A stretch of DNA of 64,000 bases from Actinoplanes sichuanensis (GTDB lineage Bacteria; Actinomycetota; Actinomycetes; Mycobacteriales; Micromonosporaceae), in NCBI RefSeq assembly GCF_033097365.1, contig NZ_AP028461.1, positions 868,001 through 932,000 of the forward strand. Direction: 5' to 3'. Shown here piece by piece: positions 25,814-33,540 of this stretch. Each line of letters begins with the position of its first letter. Positions within the stretch are counted from its first letter, which is position 1. Position numbers and translations under genes: made by a program. Under the pieces are notes generated by a model. The model was given only the letters and a program-made list of their open reading frames with translations. It made no database searches and was not told the DNA's origin.

Positions 25814-26581
25814 ATGACGAACCACGCACTGATCACCGGCGCCGGAACCGGCATCGGGCTGGCCATCGCCTCGCGCATGGCGGCCGACGGACGCAACCTG
25901 ATCCTGGTCGGCCGGGACGGCGCCCGCCTCGACGAGACCGCCCGCCGGCTCCGGACCGAACACGGGGTCGAGGTGCGGACCGTGCCGCTCGACCTGTCCC
26001 GGCCGGACGCACCCGCCGAACTCGCCGCCCGGACCGCCGACATCGAGGTCGACGTGCTGATCAACAACGCCGGCGTCGCCCACGTCGGTACGGTCGCGGG
26101 CATCGACCCCGGCCGGATCCGGGAGACCGTCGAGGTGAACGCCACCGCCCTCGCCGAGACGACCGCCCGGTTCCTGCCCGCTATGCTCGCCCGCGGCCGG
26201 GGCGCCGTGATCAACATCGCCAGCACCGCGGCGTACACCCCGGCGCCGTGGAACGCCGCCTACGCGGCCTCGAAAGCCTTCGTGCTGTCGTTCACCCGGG
26301 CGCTGGCGATCGAGACCGAGGGCACCGGGGTACGGGTGGTCGCGGTGAGCCCCGGCGCGGTCGAGACGCCGATGAATCCCGGTCACTTCCGCGGGAAACG
26401 ACGCCCGGAGCAGGTGGCCGGCACGGTGATGGCGGCACTGCGCGGGCGTACCGCCTCCGCGGTCGTCGACGGCCGGCTCTATGCCGCGCAGGTGTTCGTA
26501 TTCGGCCGGCTCCTGCCGACCCGGACGGCGGCCCGCATGATCGGCCGCTTCTTCGCCCGGGCGGCCGCGCTGCAGCGCTGA
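25814..26581 (+). CDS. short-chain dehydrogenase/reductase
   Basis: 255 residues of the classical SDR fold. Cofactor motif TGAGTGIG at residues 8-15, NNAG near 88, catalytic Ser in IASTAAY and Tyr/Lys in YAASK. GRDGAR after the second strand suggests NADP(H) preference (Arg following the strand). The C-terminal helices (FGRLLPTRTAARMIGRFFAR) are amphipathic and may touch membrane. ATG 25814 is 7 nt after the -10 element. Divergent from merR; the MerR protein probably induces it in response to an electrophile or oxidant. The substrate is unknown. Confidence 0.9.
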   Translation: MTNHALITGAGTGIGLAIASRMAADGRNLILVGRDGARLDETARRLRTEHGVEVRTVPLDLSRPDAPAELAARTADIEVDVLINNAGVAHVGTVAGIDPGRIRETVEVNATALAETTARFLPAMLARGRGAVINIASTAAYTPAPWNAAYAASKAFVLSFTRALAIETEGTGVRVVAVSPGAVETPMNPGHFRGKRRPEQVAGTVMAALRGRTASAVVDGRLYAAQVFVFGRLLPTRTAARMIGRFFARAAALQR

Positions 26582-26622
26582 AATCGGTTGCCGCGGCCCG
26601 GCGCTCGGGAAACCATCGACCG

Positions 26623-27204
26623 ATGAACGCCTCCCTGTCCCAAGCCGTTCCCGACCTGGTCGCCCGCGCGGAGGAGCGCGCCGGACGACTGGGGTTCGGC
26701 ATGTCCTGCGAGGCGCCGGTGGGCCGGTTGCTCTCGGTCCTCGCCGCCGCGGTCCCGGCCGGTGGCCGGATCCTCGAACTCGGCACCGGCGCCGGTATCG
26801 GCACCGCCTGGCTGGCCGCCGGCCTGACCGGCCGGGACGACGTCACCCTGACCACCGTCGAACTCGACCCGGCCCTGGTCGCGGCCTTCCACGACGCGCC
26901 GTGGCCGTCCTGGACCGAAATCCTCGAAGGCGACGCCACCGCCCTCCTACCGGGGTTGGGCCGGTTCGACCTGATCTTCGCCGACGCGGTGGCCGGCAAA
27001 TGGACCGACCTCGACCTGACCCTGAACGCCCTCGCCCCCGGCGGAGTCCTGATCGTCGACGACATGGACCTGTCCCGATACACCGATCCCGAACACCACG
27101 CCGCCGTCCAGCGGGTCGAGGACACCCTGGCCACCGACCCACGCCTGCTCGCCGTCCGCATCCCGGCCGGCACCCACCTGACCGTCGCCACCCGCCGCCG
27201 CTAG
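26623..27204 (+). CDS. class I SAM-dependent methyltransferase (O-methyltransferase-like)
   Basis: 193 residues. SAM-binding motif I is ILELGTGAGIGTAWLA near 52-67, the acidic end of strand 2 is TTVELDPAL, motif II is FDLIFADAVAGKW and the later strand is GGVLIVDDMD. The D-x-V-AGKW arrangement follows catechol O-methyltransferase-like family 3 proteins, in which Asp and Lys bind metal and substrate. ATG 26623 lies 41 bp after the SDR stop on the same strand, so it could be a read-through partner in the MerR module. The substrate is unknown. Confidence 0.82.
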   Translation: MNASLSQAVPDLVARAEERAGRLGFGMSCEAPVGRLLSVLAAAVPAGGRILELGTGAGIGTAWLAAGLTGRDDVTLTTVELDPALVAAFHDAPWPSWTEILEGDATALLPGLGRFDLIFADAVAGKWTDLDLTLNALAPGGVLIVDDMDLSRYTDPEHHAAVQRVEDTLATDPRLLAVRIPAGTHLTVATRRR

Positions 27205-27213
27205 CGGGCTTCT

Positions 27214-27247
27214 GAGATCGAGGTTGCCGCCGTCTGCCGTCGATCTC
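27214..27247. terminator. short hairpin between convergent genes
   Basis: GAGATCGA (27214-27221) and TCGATCTC (27240-27247) form an 8-bp stem with an 18-nt loop in the 70-bp gap between the convergent methyltransferase and YciI-like genes. Bidirectional termination is possible. Confidence 0.4.
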
Positions 27248-27274
27248 GTGAGTCGCGCCCCGGACCACCGCTGA

Positions 27275-27535
27275 TCAGTGCAGGAAGGGCGCCCACGCCC
27301 GCACGGCGCGCACCTCGACCCCGGGCGTCTGGAAGTAGGGGTCGGCGGCCAGAAACTCGTCGACCTCGGTGCGATTCGGTACGTCCAGGAGGATCACGGC
27401 ACCGCTGTCGTCGGCCAGCGGGCCGGCGAGACGGACCACGCCGTCGCGATGGAGTGCGGTCAGCCGGTCCCGATGGGCGGGCCGGGCGGCGAGTCGCTCC
27501 GGTGCCGGGGTGAACGCGAGTTCGACGATCCACAT
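27275..27535 (-). CDS. YciI-like domain protein
   Basis: 86 residues, starting MWIVELAFTPAPERLAARPA. HRDRLTALHRDGVVRLAGPL carries the conserved His (R-x2-H) and ADPYFQTPGVEVRAVRAW the conserved Asp of the YCII fold, a small ferredoxin-like alpha/beta dimer proposed to have dehydrochlorinase or related activity. ATG 27535 opens 50 bp from the divergent Crp-type regulator, with a palindrome between them; the two probably share control. Confidence 0.8.
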   Translation of the reverse strand: MWIVELAFTPAPERLAARPAHRDRLTALHRDGVVRLAGPLADDSGAVILLDVPNRTEVDEFLAADPYFQTPGVEVRAVRAWAPFLH

Positions 27536-27571
27536 GCCGCCGACGCTATGCCGCCTGCCCGGCCCGGCGAT

Positions 27572-27585
27572 GTATCAGTTGATAC
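27572..27585. promoter_or_regulatory. palindromic operator abutting the Crp-family start codon
   Basis: GTATCA-GT-TGATAC is a perfect 6-bp inverted repeat that ends one base before GTG 27586. TATCAG inside it could act as a -10 (7 nt before the start), so binding would shut off the regulator gene and perhaps the divergent yciI-like gene. Confidence 0.55.
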
Positions 27586-28275
27586 GTGACTTCCCTCGGT
27601 ACGATCCCGGCGCTGCGCGACCTGCCGCCGGACCGCCTCGCCGACCTCGGCCGGCGGGCGCGTCCCGCACGCTTCGCGGCGGGCGACCTACTGCGGTGGG
27701 CCGGCGAGAGAGCGTCCGACGTGGTCTTTCTCCTTTCCGGTACGGTCGTCGCCACCCACGGCACGGCCGGCGGGACCGAGGTGTGGCCCAGCCGCTGGAC
27801 CGGCCCCGCAATCGCCGACAAACCGGCCGTCCTCAGCGGCGAACCGGCCCCGACCGGCCTGCGCGCCACCACCGCGGTCAACGCCCGCCTACTGCCCGGC
27901 GCCGACTTCCATCGCCTGCTGCACGACGAGCCCACCGTGACCGGCCACGTTCTGGCCGCCCTGGCCCGCGACGCCCTGACCGGCCGTCGTGACCTGGTCC
28001 ACTCGGCGACCCTGCCCGCCGTCGCCCGCATCGCGATCCGGCTGCTCGACCAGGATCCGCGGCGCGCCACGGCCTGGCCCGGCTCGCAGGAGCAACTGGC
28101 CCGCGTGCTCGGCCTGAGCCGGGTGACCGTCAATCGTGCCCTGAACCGTCTGAGCCGCTCGGCCGCGATCCGGCTGTCACCCGGCGGTGTCACGATCATC
28201 GATCGAGCTCGGCTGGCCGAGTTCATGGCCGGTGAGGTGCGAAGTCCATCAGCATCGCACGGGACCGGGCGGTGA
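27586..28275 (+). CDS. Crp/Fnr-family transcriptional regulator
   Basis: 229 residues. An N-terminal cyclic-nucleotide-binding-like beta roll (RFAAGDLLRWAGERASDVVFLLSGTV) is followed by a dimer helix (LARDALTGRRDLVHSATLPAVARIAIRLL) and a Crp-type helix-turn-helix, QEQLARVLGLSRVTVNRALN. Residues that bind cAMP (the R-S/T pair in a GELAL-like loop) are not evident; the loop reads SRWTGPAIADKPAVLSG, so another effector or none is likely. GTG 27586 immediately follows an operator palindrome. A short tandem wobble at the C-terminus (GEVRSPSASHGTGR) is followed by a near copy downstream of the stop. Confidence 0.88.
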   Translation: MTSLGTIPALRDLPPDRLADLGRRARPARFAAGDLLRWAGERASDVVFLLSGTVVATHGTAGGTEVWPSRWTGPAIADKPAVLSGEPAPTGLRATTAVNARLLPGADFHRLLHDEPTVTGHVLAALARDALTGRRDLVHSATLPAVARIAIRLLDQDPRRATAWPGSQEQLARVLGLSRVTVNRALNRLSRSAAIRLSPGGVTIIDRARLAEFMAGEVRSPSASHGTGR

Positions 28276-28288
28276 GGTGCGAGGTTGA

Positions 28289-29302
28289 TCAGTGCCGCAC
28301 TGGATCGGGTGGGGCTCCGGTCGTGGTGCGGACCACCAGGCGGGGCGGGATGATCACGGCCCGGGGGCCGGTCGGGGTGCCCTCGATGCGTTCCACCGCG
28401 CGTTCGATGGCGCGGGCGGCCAGGGCGTCGATGTCCTGACCGATCGTGGTCAGGTCGATGTGGGCCAGGCGACTCAGGCTGGTGTCGTCGTAACCGACGA
28501 CACTCAGGTCGCCGGGGACACTCAGGCCGTTGCGGCGCACCACGTCGAGCAGGCCGGTGGCGTTCAGGTCGTTGAACACCGTCACCGCGGTCGGCGGGTC
28601 GACGAGCAGCCTCTCGGCGGCCCGGGCGCCGTCCTCCTCGGCCGCACCGCCCGGTACCACCCGGATGTGCTCGGCCAGACCGTGCCGGCGCATCGCCTCC
28701 TGATAACCGGCCCGCCGCTCGGCCGAACCGTGCACGGTGCCGCCGTCCACGTGCGCGATCCGCCGGTGCCCCAGCGAGACCAGGTGGTCGACGGCCTGGT
28801 GGGAGCCGAGTGCGTCGTCGTTGTGCACCACGTCGACGTCCTTGCGGCGGGCACTGCGCATCATCGCCACCACCGGCAGGCGGGCCGCGATCGACGCCAG
28901 CTCGGAGGAGCGCATGTTGCCGCCGAACAGGACGATCGCCTCGCACCTGTCCTGCAGCAGGTCGCCGACGGCGGTACGTTCGCCGCGCCTCGGTGTCACC
29001 GCGCTCAGGGTGAGCTGATAGCCGGCCGCGCCCGCCGCGTCGTAGAGCCCGGTGAGCAGGTCGTGATGGAACGGATGCCGGACGTCGAAGACCACGCCGA
29101 GCAGCCGGCTGCGGCCGCTGCGCAGCAGGCGGGCCCGGCTGTCGGGCCGGTAGCCGAGCTCCTGCGCGACCTTGAGCACCCGCTCGCGGGTGGCCTCCCC
29201 GGCGCCCGGCGCGCCCCGCATCACGATCGACACACACGCCACCGACACCCCGGCCTCGGCCGCGACATCGGCGAGCGTGATCCGCCGCTCCCCTGAACGC
29301 AT
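28289..29302 (-). CDS. LacI-family transcriptional regulator of the adjacent MFS pumps
   Basis: 337 residues. The helix-turn-helix ITLADVAAEAGVSVACVSIV is followed by the hinge YRPDSRARLLRSGRSRLLGV and a periplasmic-binding-like effector domain with FNDLNATGLLDVVRRNGL and GYDDTSLSRLAHIDLTTIGQD. TACCAT lies 6 nt before ATG 29302, indicating a leaderless mRNA. Two copies of a CTAGAACGTTCTAG-type palindrome lie between this gene and the divergent MFS gene, and two more before the second MFS gene. A central CG palindrome is typical of LacI operators, so this protein is the likely repressor. The ligand is unknown. Confidence 0.9.
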   Translation of the reverse strand: MRSGERRITLADVAAEAGVSVACVSIVMRGAPGAGEATRERVLKVAQELGYRPDSRARLLRSGRSRLLGVVFDVRHPFHHDLLTGLYDAAGAAGYQLTLSAVTPRRGERTAVGDLLQDRCEAIVLFGGNMRSSELASIAARLPVVAMMRSARRKDVDVVHNDDALGSHQAVDHLVSLGHRRIAHVDGGTVHGSAERRAGYQEAMRRHGLAEHIRVVPGGAAEEDGARAAERLLVDPPTAVTVFNDLNATGLLDVVRRNGLSVPGDLSVVGYDDTSLSRLAHIDLTTIGQDIDALAARAIERAVERIEGTPTGPRAVIIPPRLVVRTTTGAPPDPVRH

Positions 29303-29308
29303 GCCGCG

Positions 29309-29314
29309 ATGGTA
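29309..29314 (-). promoter_or_regulatory. -10 element of the lacI-type gene
   Basis: On the minus strand TACCAT ends 6 nt before ATG 29302. The first operator copy begins 13 bp further upstream, so repressor binding could also limit its own gene. Confidence 0.45.
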
Positions 29315-29327
29315 CGGGGTGTGACAA

Positions 29328-29366
29328 CTAGAACGTTCTACCGACTCAGCGACTAGAACGTTCTAG
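29328..29366. promoter_or_regulatory. paired operators upstream of MFS gene 1
   Basis: Copy 1 at 29328-29341 reads CTAGAACGTTCTAC and copy 2 at 29353-29366 reads CTAGAACGTTCTAG; they are 25 bp apart start to start. Copy 2 overlaps -10 hexamer TAGGAT (29364-29369), 7 nt before GTG 29377. Confidence 0.85.
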
Positions 29367-29376
29367 GATTCGGCGA

Positions 29377-30600
29377 GTGGACACCCTGACCCCCGGCCGT
29401 CGCTGGGCCGCCCTGCTCGCGCTCTCCCTGGGCGGCTTCGGGCTCGGCCTCACCGAGTTCTCCGCCATGGGCCTGCTGCCCGAGATGGCCCGCGACCTGC
29501 TGCCCGCCGAGTACGCCGTCGCACCGGCCGACGCCGTCGCCGAAGCCGGCTGGATGATCACCATCTACGCGCTCGGGGTCGTCGCCGGGGCACCCACCAT
29601 CGCCGCGCTCACCGCCCGGCTCCCCCGCAAGAAACTCGTGCTCGGGCTGCTCGGGCTGTTCCTCGTGGGCACGGTGCTGTCGGTCGCGGCGCCCACGTTC
29701 GAGCTGGTCCTCGCCGGGCGGTTCGTCGGTGCCCTCGCCCACGGCGCCTACTTCGGGGCGGCCGCGATCCTGGCCGGCCGCATCCTCGGACCCGGTAACC
29801 AGGGCAAGGGCTTCGCCATCGTGCTCGGCGGCCTGACCGCCTCCAACCTGCTCGGGGTGCCACTGATCACCAGCCTCGGGCAGGGTCACGGATGGCGTAC
29901 GGCGTACCTCGTGGTGTCCCTGGTCTTCGCTCTCAGCCTGCTGGCCGTGCTCGCGACCGTGCCCACCGTCGCGGCCGCCCCGGGCGGCTCGCCCCGCGCC
30001 GAACTCCGTGCCTTCCGCTCGCCGCGGGTGTGGCTGGCGTCCGCCGTGGTGGCCGTCGGTACCGCCGGGTTCTTCGCCGTGACCAGCTACATCGCACCGC
30101 TCACGACCCAGGTGACCGGGCTGCCGGACAGCGCCGTCCCCTACGTGATGGCGCTGATGGGGCTGGGCATGACGGTCGGCATCGCGGTCGGCGGGGCCGC
30201 CGCCGACCGCGACCTGCGCAAGACCGTCAGGTACGGGTTCGTGGCCGTCGTCGCCGCGGTCGTCGTCTTCGGGTTCGCCGCCGCCCATCCGGCCGCCCTT
30301 TTTCCGGCCGCCTTCCTGGTCGGCGTGACCAGCGCGTTCATCGGTCCGGCGCTCCAGTCGCACCTGATCGAGTCGGCGCCCGGCACCCAGTTGATGGGCG
30401 CGGCGGTCAACCAGTCCGCGGCCAACGTCGCGAACAGCCTCGGCGCCGCGCTCGGCGGAGCGGCCATCGCCGCCGGCTGGGGTTACGTGTCGCCGGTGTG
30501 GATCGGCGCCGTCCTGGCCGCGGCCGGTCTGCTGCTCGCCGTCCGCAGCCTGCGTCCGGCCCCCGCGCCCGCCCCGGCCGCCGAGCCGGTCCTGGTCTGA
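29377..30600 (+). CDS. MFS efflux transporter (DHA1-like), paralogue 1
   Basis: 407 residues with 12 predicted transmembrane helices. It opens GRRWAALLALSLGGFGLGLT followed by EFSAMGLLPEMARDL, the TM1 pattern of the AraJ/CmlR-type DHA1 family. Motif A-like loop ALTARLPRKKLVLGLL between TM2 and TM3 and GAYFGAAAILAGRI in TM4 are seen, with the central loop GGSPRAELRAF. Drug:proton antiport of a small hydrophobic molecule or sugar derivative is expected. The promoter is leaderless and overlaps a LacI operator. It is followed 66 bp later by a close paralogue with the same operator arrangement, a duplicated cassette. Confidence 0.9.
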   Translation: MDTLTPGRRWAALLALSLGGFGLGLTEFSAMGLLPEMARDLLPAEYAVAPADAVAEAGWMITIYALGVVAGAPTIAALTARLPRKKLVLGLLGLFLVGTVLSVAAPTFELVLAGRFVGALAHGAYFGAAAILAGRILGPGNQGKGFAIVLGGLTASNLLGVPLITSLGQGHGWRTAYLVVSLVFALSLLAVLATVPTVAAAPGGSPRAELRAFRSPRVWLASAVVAVGTAGFFAVTSYIAPLTTQVTGLPDSAVPYVMALMGLGMTVGIAVGGAAADRDLRKTVRYGFVAVVAAVVVFGFAAAHPAALFPAAFLVGVTSAFIGPALQSHLIESAPGTQLMGAAVNQSAANVANSLGAALGGAAIAAGWGYVSPVWIGAVLAAAGLLLAVRSLRPAPAPAPAAEPVLV

Positions 30601-30618
30601 CCGCCGAGCCTGTGATTG

Positions 30619-30657
30619 CTAGAACGTTCTATTCCCGGCCGGACTAGAACGTTCTAG
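30619..30657. promoter_or_regulatory. paired operators upstream of MFS gene 2
   Basis: Copy 3 at 30619-30632 reads CTAGAACGTTCTAT and copy 4 at 30644-30657 reads CTAGAACGTTCTAG, again 25 bp apart and with the imperfect copy first. Copy 4 overlaps TAGAGT (30655-30660), 6 nt before GTG 30667. Confidence 0.85.
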
Positions 30658-30666
30658 AGTGCCGGG

Positions 30667-31899
30667 GTGGACACACTGAACGCCGGGCGCCGCTGGGCCG
30701 CGCTCCTCGCGCTGTCGCTGGGCGGGTTCGGGCTCGGTCTGACCGAGTTCGTCGCCATGGGGCTGCTTCCCGACATGGCACGTGACCTGCTGCCCGGGGC
30801 CTATGCGGCGTCGGTTCCGGACGCGCTCGCGCAGACCGGCTGGATGATCACGATCTACGCGCTCGGTGTCGTCGCGGGCGCGCCGACCATCGCCGTGCTG
30901 ACCACCCGGGTGCCCCGACGGCGGCTCGTCGTCGGACTGCTCGTGCTGTTCGTGGCCGGGACCACCGCGTCCGCACTCGCGCCCACCTTCGAACTCGTGC
31001 TGGCCGCCCGGTTCGTCGCGGCACTCGGGCACGGGGCCTACTTCGGCGCGGCCGGCATCCTCGCGGCCACCATCCTCGGGCCGGGCAACCACGGCAAGGG
31101 CGTCTCGATCGTCATCGGCGGGTTGACCGCAGCCAACCTGGTCGGGGTTCCGCTGATCACGGTGCTCGGGCAGGCCCGCGGATGGGAGACCGCCTATCTG
31201 GCGGTGGCCGCGGTGTTCGCGCTCAGCCTGGTCGCGGTACTCATGACCGTACCGTCGACGGCCGCGCCGACCGGCGGATCACCTCGCGCCGAACTGCGGG
31301 CCCTCCGCTCGCCGCAGGTCTGGCTCGTCGCCCTCGCCGTCGCCGTCGGCACCAGCGGGTTCTTCGCGGTGAACAGCTACGTCGCGCCGATCACCACGCA
31401 CGTGACCGGGCTCGACGAGTCGACGATCCCGTGGGTGCTCGCCTCGATGGGCCTCGGTATGACTGTCGGCATCGCGCTCGGCGGGGTGGCCGCCGACCGC
31501 GACCTGCGGCGCAGTGTGCTGTTCGGGTTCGGTGGACTGATCGTTTCGGTGGCGTTCTTCGCCCTGGCCGCCCGACATCCGGCGGGCCTGGTGGTCGGCG
31601 CGTTCCTGGTCGGCGCGGCCAGCATGTTCATCGTCCCGGCCCTGCAGTCGCGGCTGATCGCGGTGGCGCCCGGGGCGCAGCTGATGGGCGCGGCGGTCAA
31701 CCAGTCGTCACTCAACATCGCCAACAGCATCGGGGCCGCTCTCGGCGGAACGGTCATCGCGGCCGGGTGGGGCTACCTCGCCTCGGCCTGGTCGGGCATC
31801 GCCCTGTCGTTCGCGGGGCTTCTGCTGGCGCTGTTCAGCTTCCGCCTCGACCGCCGGCCGGCGACCACCGCGCCGGTCGAGGAGCCGGTCCTGGTCTGA
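30667..31899 (+). CDS. MFS efflux transporter (DHA1-like), paralogue 2
   Basis: 410 residues, clearly paralogous to the preceding transporter: GRRWAALLALSLGGFGLGLT then EFVAMGLLPDMARDLL, ILGPGNHGKGVSIVIGGLTA, and the same ending EEPVLV versus AEPVLV. Twelve transmembrane helices are expected. The differences are scattered, so the duplication is old and both copies look functional. It has its own leaderless promoter and operator pair rather than relying on the first gene's transcript. Substrate specificity may have diverged while control by the LacI-type repressor was kept. Confidence 0.9.
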   Translation: MDTLNAGRRWAALLALSLGGFGLGLTEFVAMGLLPDMARDLLPGAYAASVPDALAQTGWMITIYALGVVAGAPTIAVLTTRVPRRRLVVGLLVLFVAGTTASALAPTFELVLAARFVAALGHGAYFGAAGILAATILGPGNHGKGVSIVIGGLTAANLVGVPLITVLGQARGWETAYLAVAAVFALSLVAVLMTVPSTAAPTGGSPRAELRALRSPQVWLVALAVAVGTSGFFAVNSYVAPITTHVTGLDESTIPWVLASMGLGMTVGIALGGVAADRDLRRSVLFGFGGLIVSVAFFALAARHPAGLVVGAFLVGAASMFIVPALQSRLIAVAPGAQLMGAAVNQSSLNIANSIGAALGGTVIAAGWGYLASAWSGIALSFAGLLLALFSFRLDRRPATTAPVEEPVLV

Positions 31900-31953
31900 G
31901 CGCCGATCGAGGGGCGACCGGAACTCTGCGCCCTGGCGGGCCGTCGGAACACC

Positions 31954-32481
31954 ATGACTCTCCTGACCGGTTCGCGTGGTGCCCTGTTCGTCGCCGTCTT
32001 CGCCGTGGTCGCCGCCGCCGGGTGCACACCGGAACCGGCCGGCGTGACCGCCCCGTCCGCGCCCGCTCCGTCCGCGCCCGCTCCGTCCGCGCCCGCTCCG
32101 TCCGCGCCCGCGATCGCCGTGTCCGCGCAGCCGTCCGCGTCCCGGGGACCGTCGGTGCCGGCCGGGTGGCAGACCGTCGAGCATCAGGGTGTGCGGGCCG
32201 AGGTGCCGGGGGACTGGGTGCGGGCGGAGACGGAGGAGTGCGAGGCCCCGTCGGTGCGGTGGCAGCCGGCCGAGGCGCCGGACTGCCGGTTCACCACCGG
32301 GGTCGCGTTCTACCTGGAGGCGACGTTCGACCCGGCGTTCGGGCCGGGAATTCATCAGGGCAAGGACAACACCTGGTCGGGGTACGTGTTCGCCGGCGAC
32401 TACGCGGTCTACGCGGTGGCGGCCGACCGTGACCTGGTTCAGGCGGTGCTGGACACGGCCCGGCCGCGCGTCCGGCGGTGA
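31954..32481 (+). CDS. lipoprotein with SAPAP repeats
   Basis: 175 residues. A lipoprotein signal ends VVAAAGC (Cys near 23), so the mature protein is anchored outside the membrane. A Ser-Ala-Pro-Ala-Pro linker made by 15-bp tandem repeats follows, and then a globular region of about 115 residues (GWQTVEHQGVRAEVPGDWVR through VQAVLDTARPRV) with two Cys in EECEAPSVRWQPAEAPDC. The globular part resembles small actinobacterial lipoproteins of unknown function in which a peptide with a W-x-x-V-E core forms a beta sandwich. ATG 31954 is the only reasonable start. Function unknown. Confidence 0.75.
   Translation: MTLLTGSRGALFVAVFAVVAAAGCTPEPAGVTAPSAPAPSAPAPSAPAPSAPAIAVSAQPSASRGPSVPAGWQTVEHQGVRAEVPGDWVRAETEECEAPSVRWQPAEAPDCRFTTGVAFYLEATFDPAFGPGIHQGKDNTWSGYVFAGDYAVYAVAADRDLVQAVLDTARPRVRR
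32056..32110 (+). repeat. 15-bp tandem repeat encoding SAPAP linker
   Basis: Three complete and one partial copy of TCCGCGCCCGCTCCG, in frame, giving the linker SAPAPSAPAPSAPAP. The number of copies can easily vary by slippage without breaking the frame. Confidence 0.85.
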
Positions 32482-32605
32482 GCGGGCGACCAGCCCGGCG
32501 GTCGCGTCGCGGCCCGGACCGGGCAGCCCCGTCGCGGTGCAGCCCGGGGAGGTGTGGTTCGGCGGGGCCGATGGCCGTACCGAATCAGCGGTGGAAAGAG
32601 CAGAG

Positions 32606-32650
32606 ACCCGCGCCTCCCGGTGAGTGAGAAGGTGACCGGGAGGCGCGGGT
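32606..32650 (+). terminator. 16-bp hairpin downstream of the lipoprotein gene
   Basis: ACCCGCGCCTCCCGGT (32606-32621) and its exact complement (32635-32650) enclose a 13-nt loop. It is 125 bp after the lipoprotein stop; no T-tract follows. The 246-bp gap 32482-32727 otherwise holds only this and the next hairpin. Confidence 0.65.
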
Positions 32651-32662
32651 CGGGAGGTGTCA

Positions 32663-32707
32663 CCGTGCCGGCATCGCATCGACGGGGGGACGGCGATGCC
32701 GGCACGG
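32663..32707 (-). terminator. 15-bp hairpin downstream of the Gly-rich lipoprotein gene
   Basis: CCGTGCCGGCATCGC (32663-32677) pairs perfectly with 32693-32707, loop 15 nt. It lies 20 bp after the stop of the minus-strand gene at 32728. Confidence 0.75.
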
Positions 32708-32727
32708 GGTCCTGGGGTCGGGCCTGC

Positions 32728-33366
32728 TCAGGAGGCCGCGGTGGCGGTGGGCTTGAGGACCGAGCAGGTTTCCACGGCCTTCTTGACGGTCGCGTCGGAG
32801 GTGTCCGGGTTCGCGGTGTCGGTGACGCCGTTCTCTTTCAGACAGTTCTCGTAGGCGGCGTTCGCGCCGCGGCCGCCTCCACCGTTGCCGTTGCCGCCGT
32901 TGCCTCGGCCGGCACCCATGCTCGGGCGCACCGACGCGCAGGCCTCCTGGGCTTTCGTCCAGGTCGCGTCGTCGACGCCCTCGGGCTTGCTGAAACCGCC
33001 GCCGCCGGGGAAGCCGCCGCCACCGCGCGTGCCGCCGCTGCCTTCCGGCCGGGGCTGTCCGGACGGGCGGACGCCGTCGGGAGCGCCGGACGGCCGGACC
33101 CCGTCGGGAGCGCCGGACGGGCGGGCGCCGCCGTTGCCCATGCCGCCGCCGGGGCCGCCGGACGGCATGGTGATGGTGACGCCGTTCTCGCTGAGACAGC
33201 TGATGTACGCCTGGAACGCGTTGTTTCCTCCGCCGTTCTGGCCGGTGGTGCCGCTGCTGTCGGTGGTCGCCTCGTCCGAGCCGCACGCCGCCGTGAAGAG
33301 CATGGCGACCGAGACCGCGACGACGGCTACGGCGCGGCGGGGCGCCTTCGAACTGATCACCGGCAC
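32728..33366 (-). CDS. Gly-rich lipoprotein with duplicated CLxENGV motif
   Basis: 212 residues. The signal peptide AVAVVAVSVAMLFTAAC has a lipobox Cys near 28. Two copies of the same small module follow, AYISCLSENGVTITMP and AYENCLKENGVTD, each paired with a later Cys (QEACASVRP, VETCSVLKP), so two disulfide-linked helical units are likely. Between them lies a low-complexity Gly/Pro stretch with GAPDGVRPS repeats and GGGGFPGGGG. The same FPGGGG signature occurs in two other proteins of the export cluster to its right, from which it diverges (174-bp gap), so it is probably a surface partner of that system. Function unknown. Confidence 0.72.
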   Translation of the reverse strand: MPVISSKAPRRAVAVVAVSVAMLFTAACGSDEATTDSSGTTGQNGGGNNAFQAYISCLSENGVTITMPSGGPGGGMGNGGARPSGAPDGVRPSGAPDGVRPSGQPRPEGSGGTRGGGGFPGGGGFSKPEGVDDATWTKAQEACASVRPSMGAGRGNGGNGNGGGGRGANAAYENCLKENGVTDTANPDTSDATVKKAVETCSVLKPTATAAS

Positions 33367-33487
33367 GGGGAATCTCCTTAAATCGGCACTGGTGCTCCGG
33401 ACGTGTGAAGGAAAGCGGCCGCACCTGTGCGCAAGGTCGGACGATCCTAGGAGTTACCTAAGAACGGTCTCCGGCGCTCCGAGCGAA

Positions 33488-33496
33488 CTCCCAGGT
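33488..33496 (+). promoter_or_regulatory. CTCCCAGGT motif upstream of adaptor gene 1
   Basis: The 9-mer ends 44 nt before ATG 33541. The identical 9-mer is found 43 nt before the second adaptor gene (37015-37023). Candidate response-regulator site. Confidence 0.45.
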
Positions 33497-33540
33497 AGGA
33501 CCGAGCCCGCGGCGAGGACCGATCGTCACACTCGGCGACC

